Of a stretch of 25,389 bases of DNA, positions 7,387 through 15,897 are shown in pieces. A program made the translations under genes and the position numbers. The DNA comes from JAGOZV01 sp964622895. GTDB taxonomy: Bacteria > Patescibacteriota > Saccharimonadia > Saccharimonadales > Saccharimonadaceae. The stretch spans positions 1-25,389 of the forward strand of contig CAZUSB010000007.1 in assembly GCA_964622895.1 (NCBI GenBank), in the 5' to 3' direction. The number at the start of each line of letters is the position of its first letter. Within the stretch, counting starts at the first letter, position 1. Under the pieces are notes generated by a model. The model searched no databases. It was not told the origin of the DNA and saw nothing but the letters and a program-made list of their open reading frames with translations.

Positions 7387-8043
7387 CTACCGCCAATTTA
7401 GAATAATCTGATTTATTTTTTCAACTAGCTCATCTTGTGAAGGGATATTGTTATCCTCGTAATAATGATCGGCGTTAAAATAATTTTCCTTAACATCTAA
7501 AATATGAAGTTCATCCGCTAGTACATGCGCTTTGTCTACAGTTTCCACTGCGGCGACTGGCGTAGCAATGATGATTTTTTTAGTCCGAATCGGTTTAAGG
7601 AAGCCAAAAGCTACATCCAAAGACCCTGTTTCATCTAATGCATCAGTTACTAAAATAATATTTCTGTCTCGTAACAATATAGGGTCCACTAATCCCCCCT
7701 CACCGATTATCCGATTAATTTTCTGGAAAGATTGACGTTGCTTTTCTTGGAGATAACCGCTATATTCATTGCTATAATGAGTAATTTCTCCAGCTGATAG
7801 ATCACGATTATAGGTAAAACTCCCACCTTGAGAAAGCCCACCAAAACTCAATCCCTCACCGGGTATATCAATTGTTTCAATTATCAGCATGTTCAAAACT
7901 GAGTGTAGGTACATTGCTATCTGCTCACCAACTAAAACACCGCCGTTATTTAATGCTATAACCGCACAATCTTCATAGCGATATTTGTGTAAAAGCGTTT
8001 GAGATAAAATCTGCCCCGCCTGCTGTCTACTCTCAAAATACAT
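7387..8043 (-). CDS. Phosphoribosyltransferase-domain protein
   Basis: This 218-residue protein has a type I phosphoribosyltransferase fold, the family that uses PRPP in nucleotide salvage and related reactions. The N-terminal part MYFESRQQAGQILSQTL resembles the start of PRTase-domain proteins of the predicted orotate/hypoxanthine type. VIALNNGGVLVGEQIA is the first loop, and IILVTDALDETGSLDVAFGFL corresponds to the PRPP-binding motif, although the usual acidic pair and glycines are only partly kept (TDALDETG). I chose the ATG at 8043 because a longer upstream start would run into the divergent priA gene and the N-terminal homology begins here. The actual substrate is unknown; a regulatory role is possible. 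It is divergent from priA with a 50-nt gap. Confidence 0.75.
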   Translation of the reverse strand: MYFESRQQAGQILSQTLLHKYRYEDCAVIALNNGGVLVGEQIAMYLHSVLNMLIIETIDIPGEGLSFGGLSQGGSFTYNRDLSAGEITHYSNEYSGYLQEKQRQSFQKINRIIGEGGLVDPILLRDRNIILVTDALDETGSLDVAFGFLKPIRTKKIIIATPVAAVETVDKAHVLADELHILDVKENYFNADHYYEDNNIPSQDELVEKINQIILNWR

Positions 8044-8063
8044 ATCTTTCTCTAGTTTACCAG

Positions 8064-8069
8064 TATAAT
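8064..8069 (+). promoter_or_regulatory. Candidate priA -10 box in divergent intergenic region
   Basis: A TATAAT hexamer lies 24 nt before the GTG start of priA, with AGGAAG as a possible ribosome binding site between them. No clear -35 is present. The same 50-nt gap must also hold the start signals of the divergent phosphoribosyltransferase gene. Confidence 0.4.
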
Positions 8070-8093
8070 GACTATATTGATAGGAAGAATAAT

Positions 8094-10022
8094 GTGAAAT
8101 ATTTTTATGAAATTGCACCAACCAGAATTATTCGGTCAGACCAGAATAGTTTTACTTATGAATCATCGACACCCCTTTCGGTTGGTGATGTTGTAAAAAT
8201 ACCTATTGGCAAGAAAAATTATTTTGGCATTGTCCTCAAAAAAGTATCTCAACCCACCTACCAGACGAAACCGGTTCAAAAAATAATGTATTCACCAGGT
8301 ATTCCAGAGGCGCTACTAGACACTGCTATCTGGTTAAGTGAATACTACAGTTCTCCTCTTTCCAGTGTACTAGCTCTACTTTTGCCCCCAGGAATAGGTA
8401 AAAATAGACGCCCTTCTCAGCCTGAACCGCTACCGATATCAAAGCGTACAAAAAAACTACTCAACGTCGACCAACGCCGTGCATCCGCTCAAATTAATGA
8501 AAATACTCGTAATAATCAGACGAGCCTTCTTAATGGGGTTACTGGCAGCGGCAAGACACAGGTTTATATAGACCAGGCCTTAAAAGCCCTATCCCATGGT
8601 AAATCCTCGGTCATTTTGGTCCCAGAGATAGCTCTGACAAGCCAACTCGTAAGTGAACTTTCGTTACATTTTCCTGAACTAATAATTTATCATTCAAGAC
8701 TTACCGAAGCGAAAAGACATCTGCTATGGGAGAAGATAGCATCCTCTGATAAGCCTCATGTAATTGTGGGACCTAGGTCAGCTTTATTTTTACCAATTCA
8801 TGACCTAGGATTTGTAGCGATTGATGAAGCGCATGAACCAAGCTACAAGCAAGATAAAACACCTCGTTATTCTACCCTCAGGGTGGCTCGTATCCTTGTT
8901 AATAAACATAAAGGCTGTCTGGTACTAGGTAGTGCTACCCCACTAATAGAGGACTATCATCTGGCACTAAAAAAAGATTCCGTTGTTAATTTGCCCACGC
9001 CGGCTATAAACAATGCCATTAAACCCATCTTGAACCTGATTGACATGACTAATCGTGAAAACTTTAGACAGCATCGTTTCTTGTCAGACAAGCTGATTTC
9101 GTCTATCAAGGATGACGGGCAGACCTTGATATACCACAATAGACGAGGGTCGGCTAGCGTCACATTGTGTGAAAATTGTGGTTGGACGGCAATCGATGAG
9201 GCCACCGGCACCCCACTCGTTTTGCACATAGACAAAAATCGTCTTGTAAATCATCTTACCAACCAACATTACCCTGTACCGGTAAATTGCCCAAGTTGTG
9301 CACACCCAGGTATTATTCACAAAGGAATTGGTACTAAATTAATTTACGACGAAGTGCATAAATTATTTCCTAACAAAAATATTGCTCGCTTTGACAGCGA
9401 CAACTTGAGTCATGAAACTCTAGAGAAATCCTATGACAAAGTCCATTCAGGTGAAATAGATATAATTATCGGCACTCAAATTGTCGCCAAAGGACTAGAT
9501 CTCCCCCATCTAAAAACCGTAGCTGTTGTCCAGGCTGATGCTGGACTGGCTATACCTGATTTTTCTAGTAGCGAAAGAACTTTTCAATTGATTAGTCAGG
9601 TTTCGGGAAGAGTTGGCAGAAATGCAAATAAAACTAATTTAATTATTCAAACCTATCAACCCGACTCACCCCCTATCAAGTTTGGGGTTACACAAAACTA
9701 TCATGAATTTTATCAACAAGAATTAAAACAACGTCTGAAAAATAATTTTCCACCCTTTTCATATCTCCTAAAACTAACTTGTACCTACAAAACTGAGGCA
9801 ATAGCGGTAAAAAATGCAAAAACAATGTATAACACCATCTTTCGTACTTATCCAGATGTTGAAATTTTTGGTCCTGCACCTGCTTTTTATGAAAAAATTG
9901 GTGACAAATATCGCTGGCAAATAATTGTTAAGTCAAAAAATCGACAGACCTTACAAGAAATTATTAAACTTATACCTTCGCCGTACTGGCAATATGAACT
10001 TGACCCCACTTCAATACTTTAG
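8094..10022 (+). CDS. priA: Primosomal helicase PriA (replication restart)
   Basis: PriA is a 3' to 5' superfamily 2 helicase that reloads the replisome at stalled forks. The 642-residue protein has an N-terminal DNA-binding domain (residues 1-110), Walker A GVTGSGKT (148-155), DEAH (244-247), LGSATP (278-283), a cysteine region, then the C-terminal helicase lobe with GTQIVAKGLDLPHLKTV and QVSGRVGR. The start is a GTG with AGGAAG upstream; the overlapping ATG at 8092 reaches a stop at once. Canonical PriA has four CXXC pairs binding two zinc ions between the helicase lobes. Here only C359-x-x-C362 and C399-x-x-C402 remain, so at most one zinc can be bound. The gene is at the shorter end of the family's length range. 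Confidence 0.96.
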   Translation: MKYFYEIAPTRIIRSDQNSFTYESSTPLSVGDVVKIPIGKKNYFGIVLKKVSQPTYQTKPVQKIMYSPGIPEALLDTAIWLSEYYSSPLSSVLALLLPPGIGKNRRPSQPEPLPISKRTKKLLNVDQRRASAQINENTRNNQTSLLNGVTGSGKTQVYIDQALKALSHGKSSVILVPEIALTSQLVSELSLHFPELIIYHSRLTEAKRHLLWEKIASSDKPHVIVGPRSALFLPIHDLGFVAIDEAHEPSYKQDKTPRYSTLRVARILVNKHKGCLVLGSATPLIEDYHLALKKDSVVNLPTPAINNAIKPILNLIDMTNRENFRQHRFLSDKLISSIKDDGQTLIYHNRRGSASVTLCENCGWTAIDEATGTPLVLHIDKNRLVNHLTNQHYPVPVNCPSCAHPGIIHKGIGTKLIYDEVHKLFPNKNIARFDSDNLSHETLEKSYDKVHSGEIDIIIGTQIVAKGLDLPHLKTVAVVQADAGLAIPDFSSSERTFQLISQVSGRVGRNANKTNLIIQTYQPDSPPIKFGVTQNYHEFYQQELKQRLKNNFPPFSYLLKLTCTYKTEAIAVKNAKTMYNTIFRTYPDVEIFGPAPAFYEKIGDKYRWQIIVKSKNRQTLQEIIKLIPSPYWQYELDPTSIL

Positions 10023-10032
10023 TAACATCTGG

Positions 10033-10038
10033 TACACT
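10033..10038 (+). promoter_or_regulatory. def-fmt promoter (extended -10), leaderless
   Basis: TGGTACACT is an extended -10 whose last base is 7 nt before the def ATG. No Shine-Dalgarno sequence lies between, so the transcript should start at or next to the start codon. The -35 (TTCAAT) is poor. Confidence 0.5.
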
Positions 10039-10045
10039 GGTACTG

Positions 10046-10636
10046 ATGAAAAAAGAAGATATTATATTTTTGCCGCACTCTAGTCTTCGCCAAAAATCAG
10101 CTAAGATCGCTGTAGTTGATGACGAGACCAGAAAACTTGTTCAAGATATGACCGATGCGGCGCTAGACTGGGAAGACAGCCGCCCTCACGAAATTAGTGC
10201 TGCTCTTGCAGCTGTGCAAGTCAATCGGTTAAAACGCGTTTTAATTATTCGTGGCAATTTTGACGACAAAAGTGATCGTGAGTTTATCGCTCTGATTAAT
10301 CCAAAGATTATCAAATACGAAGGTGAGATAAAAGAAGATTTTGAGGGGTGTCTGAGCGTTCAAAATATTTATGGCAGAGTGCCGAGACATTCAAAGATTC
10401 GTATTCGTGGCCTCAATACACAAGGACAAGAGATTCAGATGAAAATTAGTGGCTTTCCAGCTCGTGTTTTGCAACACGAGATAGATCATATGGATGGCAA
10501 GCTTTTTATTGATCATATTTATGGCAAGGAAGATGCCTTTTATGTACTCGATGACAGTGGCGAGCTTCAACCACTAAATTATGACGAACACATAAAAAAT
10601 AGCGACACGCTTTGGGTTGGCTATGATGAAGATTAA
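10046..10636 (+). CDS. def: Peptide deformylase
   Basis: The enzyme removes the formyl group from the N-terminal methionine of nascent chains at the ribosome exit. The 196-residue protein contains motif II EGCLSV (residues 100-105, metal ligand C102) and motif III QHEIDHMDG (H144 and H148 ligands, E145 catalytic). Motif I, normally GxGxAAxQ, reads SAALAAVQ at 51-58: the glutamine is kept but both glycines are replaced. A C-terminal extension after residue 158 is rich in acidic residues. It overlaps fmt by 14 nt and probably forms an operon with it, which is a functionally coherent and common pairing. Confidence 0.95.
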   Translation: MKKEDIIFLPHSSLRQKSAKIAVVDDETRKLVQDMTDAALDWEDSRPHEISAALAAVQVNRLKRVLIIRGNFDDKSDREFIALINPKIIKYEGEIKEDFEGCLSVQNIYGRVPRHSKIRIRGLNTQGQEIQMKISGFPARVLQHEIDHMDGKLFIDHIYGKEDAFYVLDDSGELQPLNYDEHIKNSDTLWVGYDED

Positions 10637-11522
10637 TATTGACGTGCCTATAGTTTTTTTTGGCACAGAAGAGTTTAGCGCGCTAACCCTCCAAGAACTA
10701 ATCAGTCATGGCTACAAAATTGAGGCAGTCGTCACTAAACCAGACACCAGACGGGGTCGTGGTAAAAAATTAACTGAACCGATTGTTAAATCAATTGCCA
10801 AAACACATTCTATACCTGTTTTACAACCCCATAACTCGTCAGAACTTAGTACGCAACTTGCTGACCTCAATAAAAATATTGGCGTTTTAGTTAGCTATGG
10901 TATGATAATTCCTGAATCTGTTATAAAAGCTTTTAAAAAAGGTATCATCAATATTCATCCATCCCTACTTCCACTCTATAGAGGTTCTTCTCCAATTGAA
11001 GCCGCCATATTAAACGGCGACGTAAAAACTGGTGTCACCTTGATGGAGTTGAGCAAGAAAATGGACGCCGGGCCTATTTTTATCGCTACCGAAATACCCC
11101 TATCGGGAAAAGAAACAGCGCCAGAGCTTTATGAGACCCTTGGTCGTATGGGCGCCGGTTTATTAATAGAATCACTGCCGTCAATCATTTCTGGGTCCTT
11201 ACAGTCGACAGAACAAGATGAGACGATCGCAACATACACAACGTTAATAAAAAAAGAGGATGGACTGTTGGATTACTCTACTGAAACTGCTGTAACACTT
11301 GAGCGAAAAGTCCGAGCATACGAGGAGTACCCAAAAAGTTTTATACTTTCAGAGACGGACAATCAGCGCCTAATCGTCAAAAAAGCTCATACTGCCGACA
11401 AATCTGAACACCAATTATCATTTGAGGCATCAGATGGACGATTTTTTATAATAGACAAACTTTTAAACCGTAATGGCAAACTCGTTACGACACATGAATA
11501 CATCAATTCTATAAAAAACTAA
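10623..11522 (+). CDS. fmt: Methionyl-tRNA formyltransferase
   Basis: Fmt adds a formyl group from 10-formyl-tetrahydrofolate to initiator Met-tRNA. The product is about 299 residues. It has the formyltransferase N-terminal domain beginning PIVFFGTEEFSALTL, the lysine-rich loop PDTRRGRGKKL that contacts tRNA, and the catalytic stretch INIHPSLLPLYRGSSPIEAAI with the essential Asn and His. MDAGPIF follows, then a smaller C-terminal beta-barrel domain (ATYTTLIKKEDGLLDY onward). Possible starts are TTG 10617, ATG 10623 and ATG 10626, all inside def; I chose the first ATG. Overlap with def suggests coupled translation. It converges with the DUF5663-like gene with one base between stops. Confidence 0.96.
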   Translation: MMKINIDVPIVFFGTEEFSALTLQELISHGYKIEAVVTKPDTRRGRGKKLTEPIVKSIAKTHSIPVLQPHNSSELSTQLADLNKNIGVLVSYGMIIPESVIKAFKKGIINIHPSLLPLYRGSSPIEAAILNGDVKTGVTLMELSKKMDAGPIFIATEIPLSGKETAPELYETLGRMGAGLLIESLPSIISGSLQSTEQDETIATYTTLIKKEDGLLDYSTETAVTLERKVRAYEEYPKSFILSETDNQRLIVKKAHTADKSEHQLSFEASDGRFFIIDKLLNRNGKLVTTHEYINSIKN

Positions 11523-11523
11523 T

Positions 11524-11955
11524 CTACAGACCTTGAGATGATAAAATTGCGTCTTTATTGTTAGAAATCTCTGATTTTAACGCCGCCATTGTATTTATGA
11601 CTATATCTCGATAATCTGGGCGGTTGACTTCTAGCCATTTAGTAGCTGCAAACTCATCTCTAAGGTTTTTGTCGTTGGGGTCCGTGATGTCGTATGTTCG
11701 CATTATCCTAACAAACCCTTCGTCCTCTCGGTAGTCTGGAGCATTGGCATTTAACCACGACACAATAACGTCTTCGCGCCTGTCTATGATCGCGCCAAAT
11801 TCTTCCTCCTGCTGTTCGGTGAGTCCTGATGCCAACTCCATGCCAACAGCTAGTTCAAGCTTGTCATAAACATATTGTAAAAATGGCTTTTTTTGCTCTT
11901 CTGGCAAATCATTTAAGCCTATGTCTATCAGAAATTGTTCGTCTAATTGAAACAT
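11524..11955 (-). CDS. DUF5663-like small acidic protein, copy 2
   Basis: This is a 143-residue acidic protein of unknown function. The N-terminus LDEQFLIDIGLNDLPEEQKKPFLQYVYDKLELAVGMELASGLTEQQEEEF resembles DUF5663, a domain frequent in Patescibacteria. Two copies of a motif with the pattern W-L-x-x-N-x-P-D-Y-R follow, at about residues 67-76 and 107-116. No signal peptide, membrane segment or cysteine is present. The ATG is preceded by AAGGTAAT. It is related to the upstream neighbour at 12012-12416, so the pair probably arose by duplication. It ends one base from the convergent fmt gene with no visible terminator. Confidence 0.75.
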   Translation of the reverse strand: MFQLDEQFLIDIGLNDLPEEQKKPFLQYVYDKLELAVGMELASGLTEQQEEEFGAIIDRREDVIVSWLNANAPDYREDEGFVRIMRTYDITDPNDKNLRDEFAATKWLEVNRPDYRDIVINTMAALKSEISNNKDAILSSQGL

Positions 11956-12011
11956 ATTACCTTATCCCCCTCTTTTACCCTATTTTAGCAGATATCGGCT
12001 ATAAATATCAA

Positions 12012-12416
12012 CTACCTACGCTCTGCCAAATAATCTGTCCAATCCCTATCTCTATGTGCATCTATAACTTCTTTAACAATTTCATTGTAGTTGGGTACAT
12101 TCACCTCTATCCAGCGCATAGTGGCATAAACTTTTTCCGGACGAATATTGTCTGGGTTGCCATCTTCATTAATCACCTCAACCGTACCCTGAAAAACTGG
12201 ATTGTCACGATAATCAGGATCATTTTCACCCAACCACCAATTAATGTGTTCAATATTATCGTATGCTATCTCCTGAAATTCGTGCGCCTTATGCTCAGGT
12301 AGGTCGGTGAAAACCTTGTCTCCGATCCGCTGCTCAACCTCGGCCATAATTAATTCTTTATCACCATCAGAATAGTTATCTAAATTCAGTTCTTGCTCTA
12401 GATCATAATTTCCCAT
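12012..12416 (-). CDS. DUF5663-related small acidic protein, copy 1
   Basis: This 134-residue acidic protein is of unknown function. Like the following gene it has an acidic helical N-terminal half (EQELNLDNYSDGDKELIMAEVEQRIGDKV) and then two copies of the aromatic motif: WWLGENDPDYR at 60-70 and RWIEVNVPNYNEIV at 101-114. The N-terminal half is more diverged than in its neighbour. The start ATG has AAAGGTGG at a normal distance. It lies between the large acidic coiled-coil gene and its paralogue, all minus strand with gaps of about 50 nt, so the three may be transcribed together. Confidence 0.7.
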   Translation of the reverse strand: MGNYDLEQELNLDNYSDGDKELIMAEVEQRIGDKVFTDLPEHKAHEFQEIAYDNIEHINWWLGENDPDYRDNPVFQGTVEVINEDGNPDNIRPEKVYATMRWIEVNVPNYNEIVKEVIDAHRDRDWTDYLAERR

Positions 12417-12468
12417 ATACCCACCTTTTTTATAAAATGATTAATTTATTTATTCTTTACTACGCTAG

Positions 12469-13977
12469 TTAATTTTTCCCCCAGAAGTACAAAAGGCTCA
12501 AGCCCAGTAGCGCATTATTTCTTTTCTTGTCTGCACTACCGTCACCACCCGTGCCAAGTGAAAGCTTATCTCTCTTTGCAGAGCTATCTCTTCGAAATAA
12601 ACCCTTAAAAAAGCCGGATTTTTCTTTTTGTTGTTTTTTCTCTGCTTTATGGTGATCTTTTTCCTCGGCAGCTTTTCTAGCTGCTTGTTCTGCTGGAGGG
12701 TTAGGATCATATGGAAAATCTGCTGACAACCTGTCCATCAAGTGTTGTTTTTCTTCGGGCAATCCGGAGAAATACGTCATAATCGCTCTTTGCAGATTTT
12801 GTCTTACGTTGTCAGCATCTTCCCAGCTAGTCATCGCACCTTTCCACGCATCATATGTTTTATCTATACTCTGAAACTGATCAGAGTCAGACTGCTCTGT
12901 CTTTGGCTCAGGCGTACCACCAGCTTCTTCAGCCTGCCCTTCGGACTTATTACCTGATATATTACCTAGTAAAATAGTTAAATCTCCAAGTAGCTGCTTC
13001 TTCTGGTCGCCAGACAAGGCCTGATTCCCCATAACATCTTTTTCAATCTCACCAAATAATCGATAGAAGTCTGCATTACCCTCGTACTCGACAGCCCGTA
13101 ATCTCTTCTCATACCCAGAGAACATCTCACTAGTGTCTATAGTTTCAGCACCACTCTCTGCGCCAGAGGTCTCTTCTTCTAGGCCAGGTATTTCATTAGC
13201 CTCCTGGTTATCCGTCCCTTCAGCTTCAGATCGCCCATTACCAACCCCCTCCTGTGATGCCTGTTCGTTTAAAAGATCATACGCCCTTTTTACCGCCACC
13301 ATCTCTCTGGCCTTGTCAACAGCACCTCCACCTAGTTGAAGCCATGATTCTTGAACTTGATTCAACTCTTCTTTGATAGCGTCTCTTTCTCTCATTTTTG
13401 GTCCAAGCACCACATCTTCATAGGCTCTTTTCGTATTAAGATGATAGGACATCCTGCGCTCTTCTATATATTTATCTAGCTCAGCCACAGAAGCAGTTAA
13501 GGATGCAAATTTATCATCATATTTTGCTATAACCTCTTCTGGGTCAAGCTGCTCTTCCTTGCTTTCGGATTCCTCAATAAACTTATCATATAGTTGTCTC
13601 TCTGTGCGTAGCAAGTTATTATCGGCATTTAAAAGTTCGTGATTAAATCTGGATTGCTCCTTTTCTGTCTGTCTCAATTCTCGCTCAACGAGAGGTTTTT
13701 GTGGATCATTCCACTCCATTTTATTCAATTGACTTTTAAGGTCTACTTGACTCTCTTTATTTTCAGACACAATAGTAATATAGGCATTTGCTTTTTCTAC
13801 CACTTCAGGCGAAAGGTCATCTATTTGTGCTGTCTTTACGTTTTCTTTCTCGCCAGCAGAAATCTCAACATCCTCAGACCGATCTACCGATTTATCAATA
13901 TTACTGTCTGGGTTTGATTCAGTCTCCAATACAGCTTCGGTCTCTTCTACAACTTGAACTGGAATCTTTTCGCTCAT
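12469..13977 (-). CDS. Large acidic coiled-coil protein, unknown function
   Basis: I do not recognise a family for this 502-residue protein. The first 60 residues are very acidic. Residues about 65-230 are charged heptad-like helix (SQLNKMEWNDPQKPLVEREL, RQTEKEQSRFNHELLNADNN) that probably form coiled coils. A second acidic, Glu/Gly-rich low-complexity stretch covers about 240-285. A helical segment (FSGYEKRLRAVEYEGNADFY onward) and another acidic linker follow. The C-terminus is basic (KAEKKQQKEKSGFFKGLFRR) and ends in NNALLGLSLLYFWGKN, a short hydrophobic tail that could touch membrane. There is no N-terminal signal peptide. A good AGAGGT ribosome binding site precedes the ATG. Charge and architecture suggest a cytosolic structural or scaffold protein, but this is only inference. 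Confidence 0.7.
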   Translation of the reverse strand: MSEKIPVQVVEETEAVLETESNPDSNIDKSVDRSEDVEISAGEKENVKTAQIDDLSPEVVEKANAYITIVSENKESQVDLKSQLNKMEWNDPQKPLVERELRQTEKEQSRFNHELLNADNNLLRTERQLYDKFIEESESKEEQLDPEEVIAKYDDKFASLTASVAELDKYIEERRMSYHLNTKRAYEDVVLGPKMRERDAIKEELNQVQESWLQLGGGAVDKAREMVAVKRAYDLLNEQASQEGVGNGRSEAEGTDNQEANEIPGLEEETSGAESGAETIDTSEMFSGYEKRLRAVEYEGNADFYRLFGEIEKDVMGNQALSGDQKKQLLGDLTILLGNISGNKSEGQAEEAGGTPEPKTEQSDSDQFQSIDKTYDAWKGAMTSWEDADNVRQNLQRAIMTYFSGLPEEKQHLMDRLSADFPYDPNPPAEQAARKAAEEKDHHKAEKKQQKEKSGFFKGLFRRDSSAKRDKLSLGTGGDGSADKKRNNALLGLSLLYFWGKN

Positions 13978-14081
13978 ATTTACCTCTTTTTTATATTTCT
14001 ATCATATTCTATGCATATATTACCATAAGCACTTAATAAAGTAAATTGCAATTAGATAAAATAGACAAATTGATTCGCAAA

Positions 14082-15854
14082 CTATTCCAGCGTCCGCTCA
14101 ATCGTCTCGCGCGTAAAGAATTCCAGTCTGTCGCCCTCCTCGAAGTTGATACGTTTTGAAGTTTTGACATTGAGTCCACATAGTTCACCCGCGAAAATTT
14201 CTTTTGCTTCTTCTTTGCCTCTTTGTACGACAGCTACTCGAACAACACCCAACTCTTCTTTGCCTCTGAGGACACGCGCCTCTACGCCAGGAATCAGTTT
14301 ACCTTTTGTCACTTCGCCGCCTATGATAGCGTCTGTCTTTGTGACCTTAAAGACACCCTTAACCTTAAGAATACCTATTGTAGTCTCTTTAATTTCAGGC
14401 GCCAAAAGTGCACTCATAGACTGCTTTACATCATCAATTAGTTCATAAATAACTTTGTAAGTTCGAATCTCCACCTTGTCTCGCATTGCTAAGCGCTTGA
14501 CAGCTGACGGCAGTATGACATTAAAACCATAAATAACAGCTCGACTGGTAGACGCCACGTTAACATCGTTTTCAGAGATATTGCCAACACCGGTAGAGAC
14601 AGTATCTAAAGTCACTTCACCTTTTGTGTCAATAAGATTAAGGCTCTCGCTGACAGATGTCAATGACCCTTGATAGTCAGCTTTGATAATAACGCTAAAT
14701 TTTTGCACTTCGTACTCTTTGTTCATCTGACTAAGAATGTCGTGACTGGTAATATTACTGCTGGCCAGGTGTTTTTCTTGATCAATACGCTCGGCATTAG
14801 CAATTGCTCGCGCCTCTTTTTCGCTTTTTACAATCTGAAATATGTCACCAAAATGCGGCAATAACTTGAATCCAGTCACCACCACTGGAGTTGCTGGATG
14901 CGCCTCCTTTAGAGTTTCTCCTTTATGATTTTGCATAGTACGAATTTTTCCATAAGAAGTTCCGGCAACAATAAAATTGCCTGGCTTTAGTACGCCATGC
15001 TCAATTAACAGTCCAACCACTGTACCACGACCAACTTCTGTACGAGCTTCTATGACCAAACCTTCAGCTGGTGTATCTATATCAGCTTTTAACTCTTCCA
15101 TGTCTGCTACTAAAAATATCGCATCTAATAACTTGTCGATATTTTGATCATTTTTTGCGCTAACCTCTATAAATAGGGTGTCTCCCCCCCACTCTTCTGG
15201 ATTTAAATTGTGATCAGCTGCAAATTGAGCTTTGACACGATTGGCATCGGCATCTGGCTTGTCCATCTTGTTTATTGCTACAATTATCTTTGCGTTTGCT
15301 GAATGAGCAAACTTGATCGCCTCAATAGTCTGAGGCTTAATTCCGTCATCGGCCGCAACGACAATCACTACCACATCAGTTAATTGTGCACTATGTTGAC
15401 GCAAGGTCGCAAATGCTTCGTGCCCAGGGGTGTCAAGTAGAGTAATATCTCGGCCTTCATAACTAGACTGATAAGCACTAATATGCTGGGTTATACCACC
15501 TGATTCACCCTCTACTACCTTCGTATCCAAAATAGCATCCATAAGAGTAGTTTTACCATGGTCAACATGCCCCATAATCGCCACTATTGGTGGTCTATCT
15601 TTCGCTTGTTCAGACAACTTATGGGTACGAGTTTTATTGAGACGATCTGCTTCTTTTTTCTCTATCTTAACATCTGAAAAGCCAAGCTCTTCAATGATAA
15701 TTGATGCGGTCTCAAAATCAATCCTTTGATTAATCGTAGCCACAATCCCATTTTTAAATAGCTCCCCAATGAGACTTGTTACCGGAAGATTGAGCTGTTC
15801 AGCTAATTCACTAACAGTGATTGAATCAACCATTACTATCACTTTTTCTGTCAT
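14082..15854 (-). CDS. infB: Translation initiation factor IF-2
   Basis: IF-2 is the GTPase that delivers fMet-tRNA to the 30S subunit and drives subunit joining. The 590-residue protein has one N-terminal IF2_N domain (SITVSELAEQLNLPVTSLIG), a short linker, and the G domain with GHVDHGKTT (95-103), GGITQHI (119-125), DTPGHEAF (141-148) and INKMD. Beta-barrel domains II to IV complete it. The long N-terminal extension of enterobacterial IF-2 is absent, so this is a compact form. The start ATG has a strong AAAGGAGC at 4-5 nt; the second Met at codon 8 has none. It follows rpsA by 43 nt on the same strand. It ends in TAG. No terminator is evident before the next gene. Confidence 0.97.
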   Translation of the reverse strand: MTEKVIVMVDSITVSELAEQLNLPVTSLIGELFKNGIVATINQRIDFETASIIIEELGFSDVKIEKKEADRLNKTRTHKLSEQAKDRPPIVAIMGHVDHGKTTLMDAILDTKVVEGESGGITQHISAYQSSYEGRDITLLDTPGHEAFATLRQHSAQLTDVVVIVVAADDGIKPQTIEAIKFAHSANAKIIVAINKMDKPDADANRVKAQFAADHNLNPEEWGGDTLFIEVSAKNDQNIDKLLDAIFLVADMEELKADIDTPAEGLVIEARTEVGRGTVVGLLIEHGVLKPGNFIVAGTSYGKIRTMQNHKGETLKEAHPATPVVVTGFKLLPHFGDIFQIVKSEKEARAIANAERIDQEKHLASSNITSHDILSQMNKEYEVQKFSVIIKADYQGSLTSVSESLNLIDTKGEVTLDTVSTGVGNISENDVNVASTSRAVIYGFNVILPSAVKRLAMRDKVEIRTYKVIYELIDDVKQSMSALLAPEIKETTIGILKVKGVFKVTKTDAIIGGEVTKGKLIPGVEARVLRGKEELGVVRVAVVQRGKEEAKEIFAGELCGLNVKTSKRINFEEGDRLEFFTRETIERTLE

Positions 15855-15897
15855 TCAAGCTCCTTTCTTTTTTGGTAGGCTCATTAGTTGAGATAAT

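Noticed and set aside
8044..8121. A longer N-terminus for the phosphoribosyltransferase, beginning at 8121.
   Set aside because: It would overlap the first codons of divergent priA and adds low-complexity Ser/Tyr/His residues with no family likeness.
12498..12710. A 70-codon basic open frame on the minus strand inside the acidic coiled-coil gene.
   Set aside because: It is an alternative frame of the same strand over a Lys/Glu-rich region, with no start signal of its own.
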